Source: Ferruginibacter sp. (GTDB taxonomy: Bacteria > Bacteroidota > Bacteroidia > Chitinophagales > Chitinophagaceae). Taken from it: 64,000 nucleotides of DNA. Both the position numbers and the translations under genes were made by a program. The DNA lies in NCBI GenBank assembly GCA_013141435.1, contig JABFQZ010000020.1:40095-104094 (forward strand), written 5' to 3'. This document shows positions 10,148-20,036 of this stretch, piece after piece. The stretch's first letter is position 1. Each line of letters starts with the position of its first letter. The notes under the pieces were generated by a model. The model worked only from the letters and a program-made list of their open reading frames with translations, did no database searches and was not told the DNA's origin.

Positions 10148-11445
10148 TCTTCTTCCATCAAATCTTTTAATTCGTCCGATACAGTAACTAATATTTTATC
10201 AATTCTTTGCCCATCCATATCTATTATTTCTAAGTTAAAATCTTTCCAATTAAATTTTTCCCCTGTGGCTGGAATATGTTCCAACTCATGCAGTACAAAA
10301 CCTGCAAGCGTATCAAACTCATGCTCACCTTCATTCATCCATTCTGCTTTTTCAAAATAGCTTAAAAAATCATAAAAATGTATTTGAGCATCTACTAAAT
10401 AACTGCCATCTTCTCTCTTAGTTATACCATACTCTTCTTGCCCAGATTGTGGTACATCTCCAATTATGGCTTCCAAAATATCATTTAAAGTAATCATACC
10501 TTCAAGAGTACCATATTCGTTTACAATAAATGCTGAATGTATTTTTGTAGATTTGAATTTTTCTAATAATTGATATGCCGTATTGTTTTCTGGTACAAAT
10601 AATGCAGGTTTCACTATTTCGCCCAATGGCTTATCTGTATTAGCTTTTAGCAAATCTTTTACATAAACTATGCCTTTTATATTATCTACATTATCTTCAC
10701 AAACCGGAAAAGTACTAAAAATTATTTCTTCCGATTTGTTCTTTACATCAGTAACTGTATCTTTTATATCGTACCATACAATATCGGTTCTATGTGTCAT
10801 TAGCGATGTAATATTTCTATCTCCCAAATGAAATACCCTTTCAATAATTTCTTTTTCATCTTCTTCAATAGAGCCATGCTCACTACCTTCAGATATCATT
10901 GCTTTTATTTCCTCTTCGGTTACTGCACTATCGGCTGGCTTTTTTATATTAAAAATTTTGAAAATACCAGCAGTAATACCCGATAAAAACCAAACCAGAG
11001 GATGTACAATTGTAGATAAACTATTCATTGGTATTGCTACAGCTCTGGCAATTTTTTCGGCTCTTATTAACCCAATTTTTTTGGGTACCAATTCGCCAAA
11101 TATTATGGTAAGAAAAGTTACAATTAATACCACAACTATTGTTGCTATTGTTTCAGCGTATTTATCTGTTAAAGTATATTTTTCAAAATATGGCGTGAGC
11201 ATTTTGCTAAACTTATCTTCGGCAAAAACACCCACCAATATTGATATTAAAGTAATACCAATAGTAGCAGTACTCAAAAATTTTTCGGGGTTATTGGCAA
11301 GTTCCAAAGCAGCTTTTGCTTTATAATCTCCTTTGGCAGCCATAGATTCTAATCTGCCTTTGCGAGCACTTACCAAAGCTATTTCGCTCATTACGAACAG
11401 AGCCGTTAAAAAAATTAATAATAGTAATACAAAAACCTCAATCAT
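10144..11445 (-). CDS. CNNM/CBS-domain hemolysin-like (HlyC/CorC family) protein
   Basis: N-terminal TM CNNM domain (ALFVMSEIALVSARKGRLE), CBS pair, C-terminal CorC_HlyC region; stop overlaps the convergent GNAT stop. Confidence 0.93.
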   Translation of the reverse strand: MIEVFVLLLLIFLTALFVMSEIALVSARKGRLESMAAKGDYKAKAALELANNPEKFLSTATIGITLISILVGVFAEDKFSKMLTPYFEKYTLTDKYAETIATIVVVLIVTFLTIIFGELVPKKIGLIRAEKIARAVAIPMNSLSTIVHPLVWFLSGITAGIFKIFNIKKPADSAVTEEEIKAMISEGSEHGSIEEDEKEIIERVFHLGDRNITSLMTHRTDIVWYDIKDTVTDVKNKSEEIIFSTFPVCEDNVDNIKGIVYVKDLLKANTDKPLGEIVKPALFVPENNTAYQLLEKFKSTKIHSAFIVNEYGTLEGMITLNDILEAIIGDVPQSGQEEYGITKREDGSYLVDAQIHFYDFLSYFEKAEWMNEGEHEFDTLAGFVLHELEHIPATGEKFNWKDFNLEIIDMDGQRIDKILVTVSDELKDLMEED

Positions 11446-11454
11446 TATGATTAA

Positions 11455-12030
11455 TTACGTTAAAAAATATCTTTTATTAAAAGATGTGGCACACAAATAT
11501 CCGAAAATAAAGCCAATAATACCTCCACAAATAACATCTAACGGAAAATGTACTCCTACATATACCTGTGCAAAACAAATTAATGCGGCCCAAATAAAGA
11601 AAAGAACCGAAAATTTGCCAAAATACTGCTTTAATGTATAAAAGAAAAAAGCAGCCATAGCAAAATGGTTGGTAGCATGCGACGATGTAAAACTTGAACT
11701 TTGAGGCCTGTAACCTATTAGTAGTGTAAATGTATCTCTTAAAGTGTGGTCGTTACAAGGTCTGAGCCTAAATATATTTTCTTTTATTATATTGCTACTT
11801 AAATAATTGGATAGAAAAACAGTAGCAATTGCAAATAACAACCACCAAATTTTATTTTGTTTAAAATTAATTAAAATAAAAACTAAAATAAAAATATAAA
11901 GCGGATACCAAGTGGTTGAATTTCTTAGCAAAGGCATAAACCAATCGAAAAAAGAATTATGCAAATTTTTGGTTATGAAAATAAAAAACTGCCTATCAAT
12001 ATCTATAATCTTTTGCATATTATAAAGCAA
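11455..12030 (-). CDS. PAP2-superfamily phosphatase
   Basis: FRLRPCND...SSFTSSHATNHFA...AQVYVGVHFPLDVICGG acid phosphatase motifs. Confidence 0.93.
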   Translation of the reverse strand: MLYNMQKIIDIDRQFFIFITKNLHNSFFDWFMPLLRNSTTWYPLYIFILVFILINFKQNKIWWLLFAIATVFLSNYLSSNIIKENIFRLRPCNDHTLRDTFTLLIGYRPQSSSFTSSHATNHFAMAAFFFYTLKQYFGKFSVLFFIWAALICFAQVYVGVHFPLDVICGGIIGFIFGYLCATSFNKRYFLT

Positions 12031-12119
12031 ATATAATATAAATGGTACAAGTTTATGTTAACTATCCTACAACAAAAAACCGTTTACCTTTGTAAAAACA
12101 ACAAATAATAATAACGTAA

Positions 12120-14105
12120 ATGTATTTATATTCTAAAATACCAAAAAATATCAAGCTATTACTCACAGTAATGAGTGTTTTTTTATTAATAATGACAATT
12201 TACAGGTTGTTTTTCTTTTTTCATTATAGGCAAGACCTTAAGCCATTTAGTGGCTCTATGATGCTAATGGGGTTGAGGTTTGATTTGAGAATTGTTGCTG
12301 TAATAGGGTTGGGCTTGTTTGTTTTTTCGTTATTGTTAAATCCTTTTAAAAATAAAAAATTACAAAATTTTTGGGTTATAATATTAACTTTTATATTTGT
12401 TATTTTATTAATTACTTATAGCAGCGATTACTATTATTACGACTACCTAAAACAGCGTTTAAGTGCAAGCATAATAAGTTTTGCAAAAGATGCTACCATA
12501 TCTACAAAAATGATGTGGCAAACTTACCCATTACTAAAAATATTGCTATTACTAATATTATTTATTGTTGCATTTGTACAATTTATAAAATGGATATTTA
12601 AAAAAATTTTTTTGCAAAAGGGAGCGTTCAATAAAAAAAATAATTTAATTTTTTCTATACTTTTTATTTGCACTTCTGCCCTTGCAATTTTTGGTAAAAT
12701 TGGACAATACCCACTTAGATGGAGTGATGCATTTGCATTGTCTGACGAATTTAAGGCAAATGTTGCTCTCAATCCTTTTCAAAGTTTTTTTAGTAGTTTA
12801 AGTTTTAAAAACTCAGGATATGATTTAAAAAAAGTAAAAAAATATTACCCAATTATTGCAAATTATTTAGGAATAAAAGATACAAATATTACCACATTAA
12901 ATTATAATAGACCATACAATTTCGCAAATGCTAATATTAATATTTCAAAACCAAATATTGTAATTGTAATATGCGAAAGTTTTAGTGCATACAAAAGCTC
13001 AATGTTTGGAAACCATTTAAACCCTACTCCATATTTTAATACAATGTCTAATAATGGAGTATTTTTTGAACGTTGCTTTACGCCTGCCTTTGGTACTGCA
13101 AGAGGTGTGTGGGCTACACTTACAGGCATACCCGATGTTGAAGATAATAAAACAGCAAGTAGAAACCCAGCTGCAGTAAACCAACACAGCATTATGGATA
13201 ATTTTATTGGATACGATAAATATTATTTTTTGGGTGGTAGCACCACATGGGCAAATATAAGAGGCTTACTTACCAATAATATTGAAGGCTTAAAAATATA
13301 TGAAGAAGACAATTTCAAAGCAAAAAAAGTAGATGTTTGGGGTATTAGCGATAAAAATTTATTTTTAGAAGCCAACAAGGTTTTTGCTACACAAACAACG
13401 CCTTTTGTATCCATAATTCAAACAGCCGATAACCACAGGCCATACACAATACCTACCGAAGATTTGATTGAATTTAAAAAAGTAGATTACCCAAAAGATA
13501 CTTTAACAAAGTATGGATTTGATGACAATGGGCAATTAAATGCTTTTATGTACACCGATTTTTGTTTTAAAAAATTTATAGAAACAGCAAAAAAAGAAAA
13601 ATATTTTTCCAACACTATTTTTGTATTTGTTGGCGATCATGGGCTTAGAGGTAATGCAGGAAAAATGTTTCCTAAAAGTTTTACCGAGCAAGGCATATTA
13701 GCAGAGCATGTGCCTTTATTATTTTATGCGCCTAATTTATTAAAATCAGTTAGAATAAAAGAGCCTGCATCGCAGTTAGATATTTTTCCGAGTGTGGCTT
13801 ACTTGGCAAAACAAAGTTTTACAAATACTACCTTAGGTAATAATCTTTTTGATACTGCTAAAACAAACAATAGATTTGCATTTATTGCTGACCCAGATAT
13901 GCGTACAATTGGTTTAGTAAGTAATGAATTTTATTTTGTAAAAAATTTGAATACAGGAAAAGAAAATTTTGTATCTGTAGTCAATAATGACCCAATAATT
14001 AGTACTAAAAAAACAGACAGTATAAAAAATAATATGAAAGATATTTCAGAAGCTTTTTATAATACTGCAAAATATATGTTGTTAAATAATAATAAGAAAA
14101 AATAA
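12120..14105 (+). CDS. LTA synthase-like sulfatase-family membrane protein (copy 1)
   Basis: N-terminal TM helices plus sulfatase domain: KPNIVIVICESFSAYKSSMFGN, CFTPAFGTARGVWATLTGIPDV, FVFVGDHGLRG. Confidence 0.92.
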   Translation: MYLYSKIPKNIKLLLTVMSVFLLIMTIYRLFFFFHYRQDLKPFSGSMMLMGLRFDLRIVAVIGLGLFVFSLLLNPFKNKKLQNFWVIILTFIFVILLITYSSDYYYYDYLKQRLSASIISFAKDATISTKMMWQTYPLLKILLLLILFIVAFVQFIKWIFKKIFLQKGAFNKKNNLIFSILFICTSALAIFGKIGQYPLRWSDAFALSDEFKANVALNPFQSFFSSLSFKNSGYDLKKVKKYYPIIANYLGIKDTNITTLNYNRPYNFANANINISKPNIVIVICESFSAYKSSMFGNHLNPTPYFNTMSNNGVFFERCFTPAFGTARGVWATLTGIPDVEDNKTASRNPAAVNQHSIMDNFIGYDKYYFLGGSTTWANIRGLLTNNIEGLKIYEEDNFKAKKVDVWGISDKNLFLEANKVFATQTTPFVSIIQTADNHRPYTIPTEDLIEFKKVDYPKDTLTKYGFDDNGQLNAFMYTDFCFKKFIETAKKEKYFSNTIFVFVGDHGLRGNAGKMFPKSFTEQGILAEHVPLLFYAPNLLKSVRIKEPASQLDIFPSVAYLAKQSFTNTTLGNNLFDTAKTNNRFAFIADPDMRTIGLVSNEFYFVKNLNTGKENFVSVVNNDPIISTKKTDSIKNNMKDISEAFYNTAKYMLLNNNKKK

Positions 14106-14159
14106 TCAAATTTTAAATAAACCATACAATTAGTTAAAGTATTTGCTTTTACCAAAAAA

Positions 14160-16136
14160 ATGTTTACAAGACTACTAATTCCAAAAACCGTACAATGGAT
14201 AGTGAAATTATTTTTCATTTATCTTTTCATTTTTACTGCTTTTAGAGTAGCTACAGTGCTTTTCTTTAAGCCAGATAATTTGCCTTGGTCGCAATTAGGA
14301 TCTTCTTTTTGGTTAGGGTTAAAATACGATCTCCGCTGGATTTCATTTATCCTTAGCCCTATTGCTGTACTATCTTTATACAAAAAGTTTTCGCCATTTT
14401 ATAACGAAACTTCCAAAAAAATATGGACAGGATATTTAGGAATTATTACATTACTTGTTTTGTTTTTTTATGGTGCCGATTTTGGGCAGTTTGCATACAT
14501 AAATGCAAGGTTAAATGCCGATGCTTTAATTTTTGCCGAAGACCCAAAAGAAAGCCTGCAAATGATATGGGAAAGCTATCCAATTATTTGGATATTGATT
14601 GGTTTATTTGGAGCTGTGTTAATGACAATTTGGATGTTTAGGCGCACACATGTTATTGTAGAAGAAAAAAATGTGCTTATACATAAATTTAGTTTTAGAA
14701 AAATTTGGCATTCTGTAGCATTACTATTTTTAGGTTGGTTTATATATGGCTTTTTTACTGCATCGCCATTAAATTTTTATAGGGCATTTAATTTAAACGA
14801 TGGCTTTAAAAGCAACTTGGCATTAAACCCTATGCAAAATTTTTTTACAACACTTAGTTTCAGAAAACCCCAGTATGCTACCAAAGCAAAAGAAAATTAC
14901 CCAATAATAAAAGAATTTTTAGGACTAGGTAATAATGTAACCAATAATTACCAAAGGCTTGTTCACCCTAATAGTAAAGCCCTAGAAAGTAAACCCAATG
15001 TGGTGTTGGTAATTTGCGAAAGCTTTAGTATGTATAAAAGTAGCATGAGCGGCAATGTGCTAAATGCCACACCTTATTTTAACCAAATGTGTAAAGAAGG
15101 TATATTTTTCAACCACTGTTTTTCGCCAACATTTGGTACAGCCCGTGGAGTATTTGCTACTATTACTGGTATTCCCGATGTGCAGCTGGGCAAGTTTTCT
15201 ACCCGAAACGAAGAATCTGTAAACCAACATACAATTATAAACGATTTTGAAGGCTACGAAAAATTTTATTTTATTGGAGGTCGTAGTGAGTTTAATAATT
15301 TTAAAGGCTTAGTACAAAATATTAAAGATGTACAAATTTTTGAAGAAGGAAAATACAAAGACCCTAAATTAAATGTATGGGGCATTAGCGATAAAAATTT
15401 ATTTTTGGCAGCCAATAGCCAAATGGCAAAACAAACAAAACCTTTTTTTACCATAATTCAAACAGCCGATAATCATAGGCCATTTAACATACCCGAAGAA
15501 GACATAGATTTTATTCCTAAAAACATAACGAAAGACGAATTAGAAAAAAATGGCTTTGAATCATTAAAAGAATACAATGCTTTTTTATACTCCGATTATT
15601 GTTTTAAAAAATATATAGAAGCGGCAAAAAAAGAAACTTACTTTAACAATACCATTTTTATTTTTATTGGCGATCATGGGCTAGAAGGTAATACAGATGC
15701 CATATATCCAAAAGCATGGAAAACACAACGCTTAGCCGATGAGCATGTACCATTACTTTTTTACGCACCAGCATTACTTAGCCCACAAGTGCACAATGAG
15801 CCAGTATCGCAAATAGATGTTTTACCAACAGTAGCTAGCATGATACAGCAACCATATACCAATTATACACTTGGCAGAGATTTGTTAGACACTACAAAAA
15901 AGCAACATGCCGCATTTATAATTTATCATGCACCTGGCTGGGTTGGTGTAGTAAACGAAAAATATTTTTATAGAAAAAACATACACATGAAAACCGATGA
16001 ATTGGTTTCGGTAACAAACAATAATATTTTATTAAATATACAACAAACAGACTCAGTAAAAAGAGCAATGGGTAAACTTACTACCGCCATTTATGAAACA
16101 GCAAAATGGATGTTGGTAAACAATAAAAACAAATAA
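14160..16136 (+). CDS. LTA synthase-like sulfatase-family membrane protein (copy 2)
   Basis: Same architecture and motifs as the preceding ORF: KPNVVLVICESFSMYKSSMSGN, FGTARGVFATITGIPDV, IFIFIGDHGLEG. Confidence 0.92.
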   Translation: MFTRLLIPKTVQWIVKLFFIYLFIFTAFRVATVLFFKPDNLPWSQLGSSFWLGLKYDLRWISFILSPIAVLSLYKKFSPFYNETSKKIWTGYLGIITLLVLFFYGADFGQFAYINARLNADALIFAEDPKESLQMIWESYPIIWILIGLFGAVLMTIWMFRRTHVIVEEKNVLIHKFSFRKIWHSVALLFLGWFIYGFFTASPLNFYRAFNLNDGFKSNLALNPMQNFFTTLSFRKPQYATKAKENYPIIKEFLGLGNNVTNNYQRLVHPNSKALESKPNVVLVICESFSMYKSSMSGNVLNATPYFNQMCKEGIFFNHCFSPTFGTARGVFATITGIPDVQLGKFSTRNEESVNQHTIINDFEGYEKFYFIGGRSEFNNFKGLVQNIKDVQIFEEGKYKDPKLNVWGISDKNLFLAANSQMAKQTKPFFTIIQTADNHRPFNIPEEDIDFIPKNITKDELEKNGFESLKEYNAFLYSDYCFKKYIEAAKKETYFNNTIFIFIGDHGLEGNTDAIYPKAWKTQRLADEHVPLLFYAPALLSPQVHNEPVSQIDVLPTVASMIQQPYTNYTLGRDLLDTTKKQHAAFIIYHAPGWVGVVNEKYFYRKNIHMKTDELVSVTNNNILLNIQQTDSVKRAMGKLTTAIYETAKWMLVNNKNK

Positions 16137-16157
16137 TTGTTAGCTTCGTTTATGTTT

Positions 16158-16898
16158 TTAAATTTTCTTTTCGGCAATCATTATAAGCCTTGGCGATAAT
16201 TTTTCGTCGTACTTTCCAAAAGCATAATCGCCAAAAACTTGTTTTATTTTAAGCCCTTGTTTGGCAAACATTATTTCAAAATTTGGCAACGAAAATTTAG
16301 CTACTTTTTCGGTGTATTGCATTGGTTTTGCAAGTACCAAATCTTCTACAATTATTTTTTTGTAAAAATGATGCGCATCACTCCATTTACTAATAGTATA
16401 TTTAGTTGTGCCAATTTGTTGTTGCATTTCGGCAATTGTTTTATCGGTAGAAAAAGCTACATTCAAATAATCCATTACAAAAATTCCACCTGGTTTTAAC
16501 GATAATGCAAAACTTTTTATAGCATTATCATGCTCTCTTTGTGTTTTAAAATACCCAAAACTTGTAAAAAAATTAAAAGTAATATCAAAATAATTTATCC
16601 GAAAAGGTTTGCGCATATCATGCACATAAAAATGTAAATTTTCTTCTTCATTTTTTTGAGCTTCAGCAATGCTTTCGGTACTCAAATCAATGCCAGTTAC
16701 ATCAAACCCAATTTGAGCCAATTGCACACTGTGCCTGCCTTTACCGCAAGCAATATCAAAAACCTTAGCATCTTTTTGTGGTTGCAAATGAGCTGCCAAT
16801 TTATCAATAAAATTTGAAGCCTCTTGCTCATCTCTATGCGCATATAATTGATGATAATAAGGCGAATTAAACCAATCTACAAACCAAGTATCTAACAT
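16158..16898 (-). CDS. class I SAM-dependent methyltransferase
   Basis: AKVFDIACGKGRHSVQLAQIGFDVTGIDLS motif I. Confidence 0.92.
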   Translation of the reverse strand: MLDTWFVDWFNSPYYHQLYAHRDEQEASNFIDKLAAHLQPQKDAKVFDIACGKGRHSVQLAQIGFDVTGIDLSTESIAEAQKNEEENLHFYVHDMRKPFRINYFDITFNFFTSFGYFKTQREHDNAIKSFALSLKPGGIFVMDYLNVAFSTDKTIAEMQQQIGTTKYTISKWSDAHHFYKKIIVEDLVLAKPMQYTEKVAKFSLPNFEIMFAKQGLKIKQVFGDYAFGKYDEKLSPRLIMIAEKKI

Positions 16899-16973
16899 AG
16901 TTGCAAAATTAATGCTTTAACAACAAAATTTATTTTTATTTGTACGTCTGCCTTTGAAAACATATCAATATTT

Positions 16974-17047
16974 GCCCAGCTTTTCGCTATTACTCCTCGG
17001 TATTCGTTCCTCATACCTGTGGGGTAACCGCTACAATCAGGCGTAAT
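16974..17047 (+). repeat. Dispersed intergenic repeat, copy B
   Basis: GCCCAGCTTTTCGCTATTACTCCTCGGTATTCGTTCCTCATACCTGTGGGGTAACCGCTACAATCAGGCGTAAT. Confidence 0.7.
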
Positions 17048-17164
17048 ATTTCGGCAGCTGTACTTTATTCAACATTATTGTAACTAGGTGTCTTCTATAC
17101 TTTTTTAAATCATATATTCTTACATAATTCGTACATTTGCAGCTACACAAAACGAAGAAAAAGA

Positions 17165-18562
17165 ATGGCATTAATAAAAAGCATTTCGGGCATTAGAGGT
17201 ACAATTGGTGGCACACCAAACGATAACCTTACACCATTAGATATAGTAAAATTTGCAGCAGCATACGGCACCTGGCTAAAAACACAAAACAATAGTACTA
17301 CAAATAAAAAAGTAGTAATAGGTAGAGACGGACGCATAAGCGGCAAAATGGTTAGCAACATTGTAGCATCTACTTTAACTGCTTTGGGTATAGATGTAAT
17401 TGATACCGACTTTAGCACTACACCCACGGTAGAAATGGCTGTAGTTTCCCTTAAAGCCGATGGCGGTATTATACTTACCGCAAGCCATAACCCCAAAGAG
17501 TGGAATGCATTAAAATTACTAAATAGCAAAGGCGAATTTATAAGTGGTGCAGAGGGAGAAATGATATTGCAAATAGCTGCCTCCGAAAATTTTGATTTTG
17601 TGTCGGTAGATAATTTAGGAAGTATTACCCATAACGATAATACACTCAACCATCATATCGAAAAAGTATTGGCACACAAATTTGTAGATATAAATGCTAT
17701 AAAAGAAGCTAATTTTAATATTGTAATAGATGTTGTAAATAGTACTGGAGCAATTGCCATACCAGCATTGTTAGATAAGCTTGGCGTAAAAAATTATAAC
17801 ATTATACATGGCGAAATTACTGGAAACTTTGCACACAACCCAGAGCCATTGCCCGAAAACCTAACCGACCTTAGCAGAGAAGTAATTAGCAAAAAAGCAG
17901 ATATAGGAATAGCCGTGGACCCAGATGTGGATAGGCTATGCTTTGTATGCGAAGATGGCAGCATGTTTGGCGAAGAATATACTTTGGTAGCTGTGGCCGA
18001 TTACATGCTTAGTTTGCAAAAAGGAAATAGTGTAAGCAACATGAGTAGTACACAAGCACTAAGAGATATAACTATAAAACATGGTGGCGAATATTTTGCA
18101 AGTGCAGTAGGCGAAGTAAATGTAGTAAATAAAATGAAAGCCAAAAATGCAGTTATTGGTGGAGAAGGTAATGGCGGTATTATTGTACCCGACTTACACT
18201 ATGGTAGAGATGCATTAATAGGTATTGCACTTTTTCTAACTCACTTAGCAAAGAGTAGAAAAACCGTACGCCAACTCCGCAATACATACCCAGACTATTT
18301 TATGAGTAAAAATAAAATAACGTTGAATGCAGGTATAGATACTAAACAAATTTTTACAAGCATAAAAGACAAATATAAAAATCAACCAATAAATGATGAA
18401 GATGGATTAAAAATACAATTTGATAATGACTGGGTGCAACTTCGTACAAGCAATACTGAGCCTATTATTCGTATTTATGCCGAAAGTAATTTAGAAACCA
18501 CAGCAGAAAATATTGCAAAGAGATTAATGCAGGATATACAAGAGTTAATGAATAATTTATAA
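17165..18562 (+). CDS. glmM: phosphoglucosamine mutase (phosphohexomutase family)
   Basis: GIRGTIGG, IILTASHNPKEWNALK, DPDVDRL, RTSNTEPIIRIYAE; -7 box TACATTTG at 17132-17139. Confidence 0.92.
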   Translation: MALIKSISGIRGTIGGTPNDNLTPLDIVKFAAAYGTWLKTQNNSTTNKKVVIGRDGRISGKMVSNIVASTLTALGIDVIDTDFSTTPTVEMAVVSLKADGGIILTASHNPKEWNALKLLNSKGEFISGAEGEMILQIAASENFDFVSVDNLGSITHNDNTLNHHIEKVLAHKFVDINAIKEANFNIVIDVVNSTGAIAIPALLDKLGVKNYNIIHGEITGNFAHNPEPLPENLTDLSREVISKKADIGIAVDPDVDRLCFVCEDGSMFGEEYTLVAVADYMLSLQKGNSVSNMSSTQALRDITIKHGGEYFASAVGEVNVVNKMKAKNAVIGGEGNGGIIVPDLHYGRDALIGIALFLTHLAKSRKTVRQLRNTYPDYFMSKNKITLNAGIDTKQIFTSIKDKYKNQPINDEDGLKIQFDNDWVQLRTSNTEPIIRIYAESNLETTAENIAKRLMQDIQELMNNL

Positions 18563-18667
18563 TGAATATTGAATAATTTTTTATTTTATATTGAATCATC
18601 TTTTATTTTCAGGAAGTTAAAATAATTAAAGTATTCATCTCAATACTAACAGCTCAATACTAATTTT

Positions 18668-19795
18668 ATGCAAAGAATATATTTTGATAACGCTGCCACT
18701 ACCTCACTCGACCCAATAGTATTAGAAGCAATGATGCCATTTTTAACCGAAAAATTTGGCAATCCATCAAGCATTTATTCTTACGGCAGAGAAACAAGAA
18801 TGGCTGTAGAAACTGCACGTAAAACTGTAGCAAAAATATTGAATGCAAACCCTGCCGAAATATTTTTTACAAGTGGTGGCACCGAAAGTAGCAATATGGC
18901 TATACATGCAGCTATTAGAGATTTGGGTTGTAAACATATCATAACTTCTGTAATAGAGCACCATGCTGTATCACATACCGTTTCGCATTTAGATTGTTTA
19001 GATGAAGTAAAAGTAAGCCATGTAAAACTATTGCCCAATGGCCATATAGATATTGATGATTTAGAAAAACTATTGGCAGCAGCCGAAGAAAAAACATTGG
19101 TAACATTAATGCATGCCAATAACGAAATTGGTAATATTTTAGACCTACATATTATTGGCAATCTTTGCAAATTATATAATGCCATATTTCATAGCGATAC
19201 TGTGCAAACTGTAGGGCATTTTCCTATAGATTTACGAAATACACCTGTACATTTTATTACTGGCGCTGCACATAAATTTCATGGTCCAAAAGGTGTAGGT
19301 ATAATTTATATAAATGAAAATATACGCATTAAACCTTTTGTACATGGCGGTGGGCAAGAGCGTAATATGCGAGCAGGTACCGAAAATATTTATGGAATTG
19401 TAGGTTTTGCCAAGGCGCTAGAATTAGCTAATACAAATTACGAAACCGATAGCGCTTACATTGGTACAATTAAATATTACATGCATGAGCAATTAAAAAA
19501 ACATATACCTGGTGTAGGGTTTAATGGAGATACTTTAGGAAATAGCTTATACACTGTATTGAGTGTAAGTTTTCCTAAAACCGAAAAATCGGAAATGATT
19601 TTATTTAACCTTGATATAAATAACATTTGTGCAAGTGGTGGTAGTGCTTGTACAAGTGGCGCCGATGCTGGCAGTCATGTAATAAGAGCTGTAAATAATA
19701 ACCCAAATCAGCTTACTGTGCGTTTTAGTTTTAGCAAATACAATACTAAAGCTGAGGTAGATACTGTGGTAGAAAAATTAAAAGAATTGGTGTAG
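18668..19795 (+). CDS. cysteine desulfurase (NifS/IscS family)
   Basis: YFDNAATTSLDP, GGTESSNMAI, GAAHKFHGPKGVG, GGSACTSGAD. Confidence 0.95.
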   Translation: MQRIYFDNAATTSLDPIVLEAMMPFLTEKFGNPSSIYSYGRETRMAVETARKTVAKILNANPAEIFFTSGGTESSNMAIHAAIRDLGCKHIITSVIEHHAVSHTVSHLDCLDEVKVSHVKLLPNGHIDIDDLEKLLAAAEEKTLVTLMHANNEIGNILDLHIIGNLCKLYNAIFHSDTVQTVGHFPIDLRNTPVHFITGAAHKFHGPKGVGIIYINENIRIKPFVHGGGQERNMRAGTENIYGIVGFAKALELANTNYETDSAYIGTIKYYMHEQLKKHIPGVGFNGDTLGNSLYTVLSVSFPKTEKSEMILFNLDINNICASGGSACTSGADAGSHVIRAVNNNPNQLTVRFSFSKYNTKAEVDTVVEKLKELV

Positions 19796-20036
19796 ATGCT
19801 CTAAGATAATTATACCAAATGCTCTGATTTCAAAAATTTAAAAACAGTTTCTAACTTTTGCTACATCTTTAAAAACTAAGTTTGCATTTAAAAAAAGACA
19901 CAAAGATGAGTGTTTTTTTTAGTAGTAATTTTAACGGTTTCTAAATATTCAGCTACGCTATGTTTTAATAAAGTTGTAGCACTCATAATTTTTCTTTTTT
20001 GTAAAGTACAATAAATATTTCAACAAGTTTACAAGC

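Noticed and set aside
17143-17649. 168-aa minus-strand ORF
   Set aside because: Antisense to the start of glmM, no recognisable domain.
18640-18660. Direct repeat CAATACTAA twice upstream of the cysteine desulfurase
   Set aside because: Very short, only two copies, in AT-rich intergenic DNA; could be chance.
19888-19986. 32-aa minus-strand sORF MSATTLLKHSVAEYLETVKITTKKNTHLCVFF
   Set aside because: Antitoxin-like appearance only; no toxin partner, no clear -7 box. May be a gene relic, insufficient evidence.
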